The notes beneath the pieces are model-generated. The model was not told the DNA's origin. It saw nothing but the letters and a program-made list of their open reading frames with translations, and made no database searches. Positions 1-7,282 of a stretch of 14,587 nt of DNA are shown one piece after another. Position 1 is the stretch's first letter, and each line of letters begins with the position of its first letter. Position numbers and translations under genes: made by a program. The DNA is from Gammaproteobacteria bacterium (GTDB lineage Bacteria; Pseudomonadota; Gammaproteobacteria; JAJDOJ01). The DNA is taken from the NCBI GenBank assembly GCA_027030565.1, contig JALVEU010000090.1:1-14587 (forward strand), written 5' to 3'.

Positions 1-361
1 GGACGTACGGCCGTTCCTGGAGGATATGGCCGCGGCCTACGGCTGGGCCGACCTGGTGGTCTGCCGGGCTGGGGCGCTGACCGTCGCCGAGCTGGCCGCG
101 GCGGGGCTGGGTGCCATACTGGTCCCTTATCCCCATGCCGTGGACGACCACCAGAGCGCCAATGCGCGCTATCTCACCGAGGCGGGTGCGGCCGAGCTCA
201 TCCCTCAGGCGGAGTTGAGCACCGGGGACCTGGCGCGGCGTCTGGCCGCCTACGCACGCGACCCGGCCCTGCGTCTGCGCCGGGCCGTGGCGGCCCGGGG
301 CCGTGCGCGACCCGAGGCCACGGCCAGCGTGGCCCGAGCCGTGCTGGAGGTGGCCGTATGA
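1..361 (+). CDS. murG: MurG, UDP-GlcNAc:undecaprenyl-pyrophosphoryl-MurNAc-pentapeptide transferase (3' part)
   Basis: This is the C-terminal 119 residues of MurG, cut by the window's left edge and in frame from base 2. MurG is the peripheral inner-membrane glycosyltransferase that adds GlcNAc to lipid I to make lipid II. The visible part is the end of the C-terminal GT-B domain. It contains VVCRAGALTVAELAAAG, which matches the MurG donor-binding segment (E. coli has CRSGALTVSEIAAAG) including its conserved Glu, followed by LVPYPHAVDDHQSANA. The stop codon overlaps the murC start as ATGA, which implies coupled translation. The assignment rests on close recalled similarity to E. coli MurG and on position directly before murC. 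Confidence 0.97.
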   Translation, partial: DVRPFLEDMAAAYGWADLVVCRAGALTVAELAAAGLGAILVPYPHAVDDHQSANARYLTEAGAAELIPQAELSTGDLARRLAAYARDPALRLRRAVAARGRARPEATASVARAVLEVAV

Positions 362-1791
362 GCGCGGCGCTGGCACATCTGCCCATGCGGCGTATCGAGC
401 GGATCCACTTCGTGGGTATCGGTGGGGCGGGCATGGGTGGCATCGCCGAGGTGCTGGCCAATCTGGGCTATCGGGTCTCCGGCTCGGACCTGGTGGCCAA
501 CGCCATGACCCGGCGTCTGGAGGGTCTGGGCGTCCGGGTCTGGATCGGTCATGCGGCCGAACACGTGCGCGAGGCCGATGTGGTCGTGGTCTCCTCGGCG
601 GTCTCGGGCGACAACCCGGAACTCGTGGAGGCGCGCCGCCGCCGCCTGCCCGTTGTGCCCCGGGCCGAGATGCTGGCCGAGCTCATGCGCTTCCGATTCG
701 GGATCGCGGTGGCCGGTACCCATGGCAAGACCACCACCACCAGTCTCATCGCCAGTCTGCTGGGCGAGGGTGGACTCGATCCCACCTTCGTCGTCGGTGG
801 GCAGCTCAACAGCACCGCCAGCCACGCCCGCCTGGGTACCGGGCGCTACCTGGTGGCCGAGGCCGACGAGAGCGACGCCTCTTTCCTCTACCTGCAGCCC
901 ATGATGGCGGTGGTCACCAATCTCGATGCGGATCACATGGAGACCTACGGCGGCGACATCGCGCGCCTGGAGGCGTCCTTTCTGGAGTTCCTACACCATT
1001 TGCCGTTCTACGGCCTGGCCGTGCTGTGCAACGACGACGCCCGCGTCCGCGCACTGCTGCCGCGTGTGGGCCGTCCCGTGCTCACCTATGGGTTCGGTCC
1101 CGGCGCCGACGTGCAAGGCGAGGGTCTGGAGCAGGAGGGCACACGGACCCGGTTTCGCGCACGGCTCCCGGGGGAGGCCGGGCCCTGGGCGCTGGAGCTC
1201 AATCTGCCGGGCCGGCACAACGCCCTCAATGCCCTGGGTGCCCTGGCGGTGGCCCACGAGCTCGGTGTCAGCCGGGAGGCCGCAGCCCGCGCCTTGGCCG
1301 GGTTCCAGGGAATCGGACGGCGCTTCCAAGACTATGGGGAGATCCGGTTTCCCCGGGGGCGTGTGCGTCTGGTGGACGACTATGCCCACCATCCCACCGA
1401 GATCGCCGCCACGCTGCGCGCTGCTCGCGAGGCCTGGCCGCACCGGCGCCTCGTCGTGGCCTTCCAGCCGCACCGCTACACGCGGACCCGCGATCTGCTG
1501 GACGATTTCGCCCAAGTGCTCAACGAGGCCGCCGAGGCGGTGGTGCTCACCGAGGTCTACGCGGCGAGCGAGCCGCCCATCCCGGGTGCCGACGGGCGCG
1601 CCCTGGCCCGCGCTCTGCGGGCCAGGGGCAAACTCGAGCCGGTGTTTGTGGAGGACGTGGAATGTCTCCCGGCGACCCTCGGCGACCTGCTGGAGGATGG
1701 TGACGTGGTCCTCACCCTGGGTGCCGGCAGTATCGGCCGCGTGGCGGCGGCGCTGCCCGCGCGCCTGGCGGCAGGGGGGGATGTCCGGTGA
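358..1791 (+). CDS. murC: MurC, UDP-N-acetylmuramate--L-alanine ligase
   Basis: The 477-residue cytoplasmic ATP-dependent ligase adds L-Ala to UDP-MurNAc, the first step in building the stem peptide. The N-terminal UDP-binding fold shows GIGGAGMGG (residues 20-28). The Mur-ligase P-loop GTHGKTTTTS is at 120-129, EADESDASFLYL at 168-179, NLDADHMETYGGD at 188-200, and the ribose/ATP-contact motif DYAHHPTE at 341-348. FQPHRYTRT (369-377) is also typical of MurC. Length is usual for the family. The ATG at 358 overlaps the murG stop by 4 bases and has a GGAGG 7 bases upstream, inside murG, so this start is well supported. All key residues are present. Confidence 0.98.
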   Translation: MSAALAHLPMRRIERIHFVGIGGAGMGGIAEVLANLGYRVSGSDLVANAMTRRLEGLGVRVWIGHAAEHVREADVVVVSSAVSGDNPELVEARRRRLPVVPRAEMLAELMRFRFGIAVAGTHGKTTTTSLIASLLGEGGLDPTFVVGGQLNSTASHARLGTGRYLVAEADESDASFLYLQPMMAVVTNLDADHMETYGGDIARLEASFLEFLHHLPFYGLAVLCNDDARVRALLPRVGRPVLTYGFGPGADVQGEGLEQEGTRTRFRARLPGEAGPWALELNLPGRHNALNALGALAVAHELGVSREAAARALAGFQGIGRRFQDYGEIRFPRGRVRLVDDYAHHPTEIAATLRAAREAWPHRRLVVAFQPHRYTRTRDLLDDFAQVLNEAAEAVVLTEVYAASEPPIPGADGRALARALRARGKLEPVFVEDVECLPATLGDLLEDGDVVLTLGAGSIGRVAAALPARLAAGGDVR

Positions 1792-2687
1792 TGGTGGCCA
1801 TGGACCAGTCGCCCGTGCGCGGCGAGCTGCGCTACCACGCGCCGCTGGCGGGGTTCACCAGTTGGCGTACGGGGGGACGCGCCGAGTGTCTGTTCCGGCC
1901 GGCCGACCTGGAGGATCTGCAGCAGTTCGTGCGCCGGGGGCTCGGTCCGCGGCCCTATACCTGGCTGGGCCTCGGCAGCAACGTGCTCGTTCGCGACGGA
2001 GGAGTGCGCGGCACCGTGATCGTGTTGCACGGGGCGCTGGGTGAGATCGAGTTCTTGGAGGATGGGCGTGTCCGAGTCGGTGCCGGTACACCCTGTGCGC
2101 GTGTCGCCCGGAGCTGTGCGAAGGCGGGGCTGGCGGGGGCGGCCTTCCTGGCCGGCATTCCAGGAACCATGGGTGGCGCACTGGCCATGAACGCCGGCTG
2201 TTTCGGGGCACAGACCTGGGAACTCGTCGAGTCGGTGGCCGTGCTGGACGGTGCTGGACGGGTGCAGGTACGGGCACCGGACCGGTTCCAGGTCGGCTAC
2301 CGGCAGGTTGCCGGGCTGGCGCCCGGTGAGGCCTTCGTGGGCGCCATGCTGCGGCTGAGGCATGGTGACACCGAGGCGGAGCAGGCCCGGATCCGGGAGC
2401 TGCTGGCGCGCCGCGGGCGCGCCCAGCCCTCCGGCGCCAGCTGCGGGTCGGTGTTCCGCAATCCTCCCGGGGACCATGCGGGCCGGCTGATCGAGGCGGC
2501 GGGTCTCAAGGGCTGTTGCATCGGTGGGGCCTGTGTCTCCGAGAAGCACGCCAATTTCATTCTCAATACGGGGAAGGCCACGGCGGCGGACATCGAGGCC
2601 CTGATCCGCCACGTGCAGCGGACGGTACAGGTGCACCACGGGGTACGCCTGGAGCCCGAGGTGCGAATCCTGGGGGAGGCCTCGTGA
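1791..2687 (+). CDS. murB: MurB, UDP-N-acetylenolpyruvoylglucosamine reductase
   Basis: This FAD- and NADPH-dependent enzyme reduces UDP-GlcNAc-enolpyruvate to UDP-MurNAc. It is 298 residues from the ATG at 1791. The FAD-binding segment GLGSNVLVRDGG is at 60-71 and GIPGTMGGALAMNAG at 122-136. The proton-donor serine lies in GSVFRNPPG (Ser220), and the C-terminal LEPEVRILG carries the conserved Glu. The length and the short Tyr-loop region suggest the compact type II MurB rather than the roughly 340-residue E. coli type I. In-frame alternatives are GTG 1788, which overlaps murC as GTGA, and ATG 1800. A run of seven G at 1774-1780 serves as the ribosome binding site for the first two. It sits between murC and ddl in one operon. 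Confidence 0.97.
   Translation: MVAMDQSPVRGELRYHAPLAGFTSWRTGGRAECLFRPADLEDLQQFVRRGLGPRPYTWLGLGSNVLVRDGGVRGTVIVLHGALGEIEFLEDGRVRVGAGTPCARVARSCAKAGLAGAAFLAGIPGTMGGALAMNAGCFGAQTWELVESVAVLDGAGRVQVRAPDRFQVGYRQVAGLAPGEAFVGAMLRLRHGDTEAEQARIRELLARRGRAQPSGASCGSVFRNPPGDHAGRLIEAAGLKGCCIGGACVSEKHANFILNTGKATAADIEALIRHVQRTVQVHHGVRLEPEVRILGEAS
2672..2679 (+). promoter_or_regulatory. Ribosome binding site of ddl
   Basis: The purine run GGGGGAGG lies inside the end of murB, 4 bases before the GTG at 2684. It decides the ddl start, because the open frame continues upstream through murB to 2516 and offers other start codons. The GTG overlaps the murB stop as GTGA. Confidence 0.75.
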
Positions 2688-3607
2688 GCGTCACCGACTA
2701 CGGAACCGTGGCCGTGCTCATGGGGGGCTGGTCGGCCGAGCGTGAGGTGTCCCTGGCCAGTGGACGTACGGTGCTGGAGGCGTTGCGGCGGGCCGGTGTG
2801 GACGCCCATGGTGTGGACGTAGACCGCGACATCGCGCGTGTGCTGGACGGCGGCCGTTATGACCGGGCGTTCGTGATACTCCACGGACGCGGTGGCGAGG
2901 ACGGCTGCGTGCAGGGACTGCTCGAGATCCTACGCCTGCCCTACACGGGCAGCGGCGTGGAGGCTTCGGCGGTGTGCATGAACAAGCGCACGACCAAACG
3001 CCTGTGGCAGGCGGCCGGACTGCCCACACCCCCGTTCATGGAAGTGGACGGGGGGACCGACCCAGCGGAGGTGGAACGGCGTCTGGGTTGGCCGGTGATG
3101 GTCAAGCCCGCCCTGGAAGGCTCCAGCATTGGCATGAGCCGGGCCGACGATGCCGACAGCTTCCGGGAAGCGGTGGCCGTGGCCGAGGCCGCCGCCGGCC
3201 CCGTACTGGCCGAGCGGTGGGTGACGGGGCCCGAATACACGGCGGCCGTCCTGGAAGGACACCGACTGCCCCTCATCGCCGTGGAGACCGACCGGCCGTT
3301 CTACGACTACGAAGCCAAGTATCTGGCCGACGATACGCGCTACCGGATCCCCTGCGGCTTGGAGGCGCCGCAGGAAGCCGAGCTGCAGGCCCTGGCGCAG
3401 CGGGCCTTCGCAGTCACCGGTGCCAGCGGGTGGGGACGGGTGGACCTGATCTTGGATCAGCAGGGCCGACCCTGGCTCATCGAGGTGAACACGGTCCCGG
3501 GGATGACGGATCACAGCTTGGTTCCCAAGGCAGCCGCCGCTGCGGGCCTGGGGCTCGAGGCCTTGGTCCTGGCGATCCTCGATACAGCGGGGCTGGACAA
3601 ATGGTGA
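2684..3607 (+). CDS. ddl: Ddl, D-alanine--D-alanine ligase
   Basis: This ATP-grasp ligase joins two D-alanines to form the dipeptide at the end of the peptidoglycan stem. From the GTG at 2684 it is 307 residues, like E. coli DdlB (306). GGWSAEREVSL (14-24) holds the first-subsite Glu and HGRGGEDG is at 67-74. The ATP-binding lysine and loop serine lie in KPALEGSSIG (141-150), and the omega-loop Tyr in YDYEAKY (207-213). The metal ligands Asp254, Glu267 and Asn269 are in GRVDLILD and LIEVNTVPGMT. The position between murB and ftsQ is that of ddlB in E. coli. The start is chosen from the strong upstream GGGGGAGG and the 4-base overlap with murB. Confidence 0.98.
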   Translation: MSVTDYGTVAVLMGGWSAEREVSLASGRTVLEALRRAGVDAHGVDVDRDIARVLDGGRYDRAFVILHGRGGEDGCVQGLLEILRLPYTGSGVEASAVCMNKRTTKRLWQAAGLPTPPFMEVDGGTDPAEVERRLGWPVMVKPALEGSSIGMSRADDADSFREAVAVAEAAAGPVLAERWVTGPEYTAAVLEGHRLPLIAVETDRPFYDYEAKYLADDTRYRIPCGLEAPQEAELQALAQRAFAVTGASGWGRVDLILDQQGRPWLIEVNTVPGMTDHSLVPKAAAAAGLGLEALVLAILDTAGLDKW

Positions 3608-4404
3608 GGTGGCGTTCGTCCAAACCGGCCGCCACGCCGCGGGCGCGGGTCCAGCGGCCATGGCGCGTGCGTCTGGCGCTGCGCGACTGGCTCGAGCTCG
3701 GCGTGGCCCTGGTCTTCGTAGCGGGTGTGGCGGTCGGGGTCCACGCGCTGCGCGACCCGCAGGTGCTTCCCGTGCAGACGGTGCGCGTGGACGGACCACT
3801 GGTCCACGTGGATCCGGCGCGGCTGCAGGCAGCGCTCCTGTCGGGACTGCGGGGCAATTTCTTCACGGTGGACCTGGAGGGTCTGGAACGGGCGGTGACG
3901 GCGCTCCCCTGGGTGGCCAGGGTACAGATCCGCCGGGAGTGGCCGCTGGCACTGCGCGTCCGGGTCGAGGAGCAGGTGGCCGTGGCGCGTTGGGGCGTGG
4001 ACGGGCTGCTCAATGCGCAGGGGCAGGTCTTCGAGCCTCCACACCTGGATCCCGATCTGGTCCGCCGCCTGCCGGTGCTCTACGGACCCCAGGGGCAGTC
4101 GGGGCGCGTGCTGCGCGCTTGGCGCTCGCTGTCCCGGGCGATGCGGCCCATGGGACTGGAGCCGGTCGCGCTGTATCTGGACGAGCGGCGGTCGTGGCGC
4201 ACCTGGTTGAAGGACCGCACCGAGGTGGTCCTGGGGCGGGGATCGTTCGACCGGCGCCTGCAGCGGCTGTTGTGGGCCTGGCCCCGTGCGCTGGCGGCGC
4301 AGCAGGGACGGATCGAACGGCTGGACCTGCGTTACACCAACGGGCTCGCCGTGCGCTGGCGGCCTGCGGAAACCGAAGCCGGCGGGAGGAAAACGGACGC
4401 ATGA
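3601..4404 (+). CDS. ftsQ: FtsQ, cell division protein (bitopic divisome protein with POTRA domain)
   Basis: FtsQ is an inner-membrane divisome protein that links FtsK to FtsL/FtsB and helps control septal wall synthesis. The 267-residue product has a basic cytoplasmic tail (residues 1-30), one transmembrane helix at about 31-50 (LELGVALVFVAGVAVGVHAL), and a POTRA domain at about 56-125 that begins LPVQTVRVDG and includes LPWVARVQIRREWP. A periplasmic beta domain follows, with WLKDRTEVVLGRG at 202-214. Sequence conservation is low, as is usual for the family, so position between ddl and ftsA carries much of the weight. ATG 3601 overlaps ddl by 7 bases. GTG 3604 would give a 4-base GTGA overlap like its neighbours. 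The ribosome binding site is weak. Confidence 0.95.
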   Translation: MVRWRSSKPAATPRARVQRPWRVRLALRDWLELGVALVFVAGVAVGVHALRDPQVLPVQTVRVDGPLVHVDPARLQAALLSGLRGNFFTVDLEGLERAVTALPWVARVQIRREWPLALRVRVEEQVAVARWGVDGLLNAQGQVFEPPHLDPDLVRRLPVLYGPQGQSGRVLRAWRSLSRAMRPMGLEPVALYLDERRSWRTWLKDRTEVVLGRGSFDRRLQRLLWAWPRALAAQQGRIERLDLRYTNGLAVRWRPAETEAGGRKTDA

Positions 4405-5633
4405 CGCGCAAGGGGGGCAAAGGGCTGATCGTAGGGCTGGACATCGGCACCTCCAAGGTGGTGGCGCTGGTGGGCGAGGTGGCCGAAGACGGCGGCGTCG
4501 AAGTGGTCGGCATCGGCACCCATCCTTCCCGCGGCCTCAAACGTGGCGTGGTCATCGACATCGAGTCCACCGTGCAATCGATTCAGCGCGCCGTGGAGGA
4601 AGCCGAGCTCATGGCCGGTTGCCACATCCATGCCGTGTATGCAGGGATCTCGGGTAACCACGTGCGCAGCATGAACTCCCACGGCATCGTGGCCATCAAG
4701 GACCGCGAGGTGAGCGCGGGTGACGTGGAGCGGGTCATGGATGCGGCCCAGGCCGTGGCCATCCCTTCCGACCAGAAGATCCTCCACGTGCTCAATCAAG
4801 AATTCATCATCGACGGGGAGGAGGGCATCCGCGAGCCCGTCGGCATGGCCGGGGTGCGCCTGGAGGCGCGCGTGCATCTGATCACCGGTGCAGTGAGTGC
4901 GCTCCAGAACGTGACCAAGTGCATCCGGCGGTGCGGTCTGGAGGTGGACGACATCGTGCTCGAGCCATTGGCCTCGAGCCATGCGGTGCTCTCCGACGAC
5001 GAGCGCGAGCTGGGCGTGTGCCTGGTGGACATGGGCGGTGGCACCACCGACATCGCGGTGTTCACCGAGGGTGCCATTCGCCTGACCAAGGTGATCGCCA
5101 TCGCCGGCGACCAAGTGACCAACGACATTGCGGTCGCCCTGCGGACCCCCACCCAGCATGCCGAGGACATCAAGGTGCGCTATGCCTGCGCGCTGCGCCA
5201 GCTCACGCGCCCGGACGAAACCATCGAGGTGCCGAGTATCGGTGATCGGCCGCCGCGGCGTCTGTCGCGCGAGGTGCTGGCCAGCGTCGTGGAGCCCCGC
5301 TATCGAGAGCTCCTGGAACTCGTGCAGAACGAGCTGCGGCGCAGCGGCTTCGAGGAAATGGCCGCTGCCGGCGTGGTCCTCACGGGCGGGGCCGCCAAGA
5401 TGGAAGGTGTGGTCGAGCTGGCCGAAGAGATCTTCGACATGCCCGTACGGCTGGGGGTCCCCCAGCACGTGACGGGGTTGTCGGACGTTGTGCGCAATCC
5501 CATCCACGCCACCGGGGTGGGACTGCTGCTGTACGGGACACGCAACCGAGCTCTGCACACGGACCCCAGGTCCGAGCAGGGTTTGGGCAGCGTTTGGGAA
5601 CGGATGCGGCGGTGGTTTGACAGGCAGTTCTGA
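4401..5633 (+). CDS. ftsA: FtsA, actin-like membrane anchor for FtsZ
   Basis: FtsA is the actin-family ATPase that tethers FtsZ filaments to the inner membrane and recruits later division proteins. The product has 410 residues (E. coli FtsA has 420). The nucleotide-binding motifs are phosphate 1 GLDIGTSKV (12-20), phosphate 2 VDMGGGTTDIAV (209-220) and the adenosine motif VVLTGGAAKMEGV (325-337). The C-terminal SVWERMRRWFDRQF is an amphipathic helix with Trp and Phe on one face and Arg on the other, the expected membrane-targeting sequence. ATG 4401 overlaps the ftsQ stop as ATGA, and GGGAGGA lies 10 bases upstream within ftsQ. ftsZ follows after 61 bases. Confidence 0.98.
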   Translation: MTRKGGKGLIVGLDIGTSKVVALVGEVAEDGGVEVVGIGTHPSRGLKRGVVIDIESTVQSIQRAVEEAELMAGCHIHAVYAGISGNHVRSMNSHGIVAIKDREVSAGDVERVMDAAQAVAIPSDQKILHVLNQEFIIDGEEGIREPVGMAGVRLEARVHLITGAVSALQNVTKCIRRCGLEVDDIVLEPLASSHAVLSDDERELGVCLVDMGGGTTDIAVFTEGAIRLTKVIAIAGDQVTNDIAVALRTPTQHAEDIKVRYACALRQLTRPDETIEVPSIGDRPPRRLSREVLASVVEPRYRELLELVQNELRRSGFEEMAAAGVVLTGGAAKMEGVVELAEEIFDMPVRLGVPQHVTGLSDVVRNPIHATGVGLLLYGTRNRALHTDPRSEQGLGSVWERMRRWFDRQF

Positions 5634-5680
5634 GCGGTGGCGCAGGCTGCGGGCGACGGCGGACAAACGCAGGACAAGGC

Positions 5681-5687
5681 AGGAGGA
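5681..5687 (+). promoter_or_regulatory. Ribosome binding site of ftsZ
   Basis: AGGAGGA, a near-perfect anti-16S match, sits 7 bases before the ftsZ ATG at 5695. It is the strongest such site in the window and fixes the start, although the frame is open back to 5488 inside ftsA. A strong independent site fits the high FtsZ level relative to FtsA known in other bacteria. Confidence 0.85.
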
Positions 5688-5694
5688 ACAGACG

Positions 5695-6888
5695 ATGTTC
5701 GAGCTGATCGATTCGTTCAATCAGAGTGCCGTGATCAAGGTCATGGGCGTGGGCGGCGGCGGTGGCAACGCCGTGGAGCACATGCTGGAGACCCAGATCG
5801 ACGGCGTGGAATTCATTTGCGCCAACACCGATGCGCAGGCGCTCAAGCGCTGCAGCGCCAAGACGGTGCTGCAGTTGGGGGCCAACATCACCAAGGGGCT
5901 GGGCGCCGGGGCCGATCCGGTGCTGGGGCGCGAAGCGGCCCTGGAGGACCGGGACCGGATTGCCGAGGTGATCGCCAACTCCGACATGCTGTTCATCACC
6001 GGGGGTATGGGCGGCGGCACCGGCACGGGCGCTGCGCCCGTGGTGGCGGAGGTGGCCAAGGAGATGGGCATCCTCACCGTGGCGGTGGTGACCAAGCCGT
6101 TCTCGTTCGAGGGCACCAAGCGCATGCAGATCGCCATGGCGGGCATCGAAGAGTTGTCCAAGCACGTGGACTCGCTCATCACCATTCCCAACGAGAAGCT
6201 GCTCAAGGTCATGGGCAAGGATGCCAATCTGCTCGATGCCTTCGGGGCGGCCAACGACGTGCTGCTGGGCGCCGTGCAGGGCATCGCCGAGCTCATCACA
6301 CGCCCCGGCCTGATCAATGTCGATTTCGCCGACGTGCGCACGGTGATGTCGGAGATGGGCATGGCGATGATGGGCAGTGGGTCGGCCAAGGGGACGGACC
6401 GCGCCAAGGAGGCGGCCGAGGCCGCCATCTCCAGCCCGCTGCTCGAGGACGTCAACATCTCCGGGGCGAAGGGGATCCTGGTGAACATCACGGCGGGGCC
6501 CAACCTCTCCATCGGCGAGTTCAACGAAGTAGGCGACGCCATCCGCGGGCTGGCGGCGGAGGACGCCACCGTGGTGGTGGGGACCGCCATCGACATGGAT
6601 CTCAGCGACGAACTGCGCGTAACGCTGGTGGCCACGGGACTGGGCGCGGCGCAGGCGCCGCAGCCCGTGCGCGAGAAGCCCGATGTGCGCCTGGTCGAGA
6701 TGGAGGAGGAGCCGCCGCTGGCTGTGGCGGCGGGCGCGGAGGTCGCCACTGCGGAGCCTGCGGCAGCCGCCGCTCGGCCCCGCCCCGAAGTGCCGCCCGC
6801 CACCGCCTCGCGTGGCGAGTCGCTCAACGGGGACTATGACCTGGACTATCTGGATATCCCAGCCTTCTTGCGCAAACAGGCCGACTGA
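5695..6888 (+). CDS. ftsZ: FtsZ, tubulin-like GTPase forming the Z ring
   Basis: FtsZ polymerises at midcell and recruits the divisome. The product is 397 residues. The glycine-rich GVGGGGGNAV is at 18-27, the tubulin signature GGMGGGTGTG at 103-112, and the catalytic T7 loop NVDFADVRTVM at 208-218 with both Asp residues present. The globular core ends near residue 317. A linker rich in Ala, Pro and Glu covers about 318-380. The conserved C-terminal peptide DYLDIPAFLRKQAD (384-397) binds FtsA and ZipA and is nearly identical to that of E. coli. It is the last gene of the dcw run here, followed by a G/C-only block that may end the transcript. Confidence 0.99.
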   Translation: MFELIDSFNQSAVIKVMGVGGGGGNAVEHMLETQIDGVEFICANTDAQALKRCSAKTVLQLGANITKGLGAGADPVLGREAALEDRDRIAEVIANSDMLFITGGMGGGTGTGAAPVVAEVAKEMGILTVAVVTKPFSFEGTKRMQIAMAGIEELSKHVDSLITIPNEKLLKVMGKDANLLDAFGAANDVLLGAVQGIAELITRPGLINVDFADVRTVMSEMGMAMMGSGSAKGTDRAKEAAEAAISSPLLEDVNISGAKGILVNITAGPNLSIGEFNEVGDAIRGLAAEDATVVVGTAIDMDLSDELRVTLVATGLGAAQAPQPVREKPDVRLVEMEEEPPLAVAAGAEVATAEPAAAAARPRPEVPPATASRGESLNGDYDLDYLDIPAFLRKQAD

Positions 6889-6889
6889 A

Positions 6890-6931
6890 GGCCCGCGGGG
6901 CGGGGCCCCGCGGGGCCCCGCGGCGCCCCGG
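6890..6931 (+). terminator. G/C-only hairpin block after ftsZ, possible terminator
   Basis: Starting 2 bases after the ftsZ stop, 42 consecutive bases are all G or C. One fold pairs 6892-6901 with 6905-6914 (10 bp, 3-base loop). Another uses the tandem 10-base palindrome CGGGGCCCCG at 6901-6910 and 6911-6920, which together form a 20-base perfect palindrome. No T tract follows, so this is not a classical intrinsic terminator. It could still stall polymerase, act with Rho, or protect the ftsZ mRNA 3' end. The terminator role is inferred from position between ftsZ and a new promoter. Confidence 0.45.
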
Positions 6932-6981
6932 AGGGCGTTCGGCACCGCTTGGGGGCCCGCAGAAGTCTGTGCGGGGATTTC

Positions 6982-7008
6982 TTGTTCCTGGGACGAATGG
7001 GCCATAAT
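6982..7008 (+). promoter_or_regulatory. Candidate sigma-70 promoter for lpxC
   Basis: A CATAAT -10 element lies at 7003-7008. It is one of the few A/T-rich spots in the region. Possible -35 elements are TTGTTC at 6982-6987 (15-base spacer) or TTCTTG at 6979-6984 (18-base spacer); both are weak. Transcription would begin near 7015 and give lpxC a leader of roughly 270 bases. The surrounding TGGGCnATAATA is repeated at 8343-8354. Confidence 0.45.
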
Positions 7009-7014
7009 AGCCCC

Positions 7015-7282
7015 CGGCCGGAGCCCCGGTGGGCCGGTTGATGGGGTCTTCGGCTGACGAGTCGGCGGGCGAGAGAGGGGGTCGTGCGAGGCATCGCCCG
7101 TCGCTGGGCATTCGTGGATTTTGTGGATGCGAGGGACGCGGCGCGTCGCGCTGCGGATGCAGGGGCATGCCCAAGGGGTCTCCGGCGCCTGATCCGTGCC
7201 AGACGCGTATCGCAGCACGTTCGACCGGGGTTTCGGGACTTCCGTGACGCCGGGGCGAGCCGGGCGACAGCAGGGGACAACA
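7015..7282 (+). other. Non-coding leader region before lpxC
   Basis: About 270 bases lie between the candidate promoter and lpxC with no credible gene. Open frames beginning at 7029 and 7084 are Arg/Gly/Ala-rich; the first is short and the second runs on into lpxC out of frame, so both look like GC-rich chance frames. Visible details are a perfect palindrome GGGCATGCCC around 7164-7173 and a GTGGAT repeat near 7113-7127. I recognise no riboswitch. Whether the leader is transcribed depends on the promoter call. Confidence 0.35.
7272..7277 (+). promoter_or_regulatory. Ribosome binding site of lpxC
   Basis: AGGGGA lies 5 bases before ATG 7283. It supports that start over upstream in-frame candidates (the frame is open from 7196), as does the family N-terminus MIRQRTLKN, close to MIKQRTLKR in E. 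coli LpxC. Confidence 0.7.

Noticed and set aside
303..1703. 466-codon plus-strand frame overlapping murC
   Set aside because: It is a +1/+2 shadow of murC, Gly/Arg/Pro-rich with no motif, while the murC frame carries every family motif.
7029..7247. 72-codon frame in the lpxC leader
   Set aside because: No ribosome binding site, chance-like Arg/Gly/Cys composition, and no coupling to a neighbouring gene.
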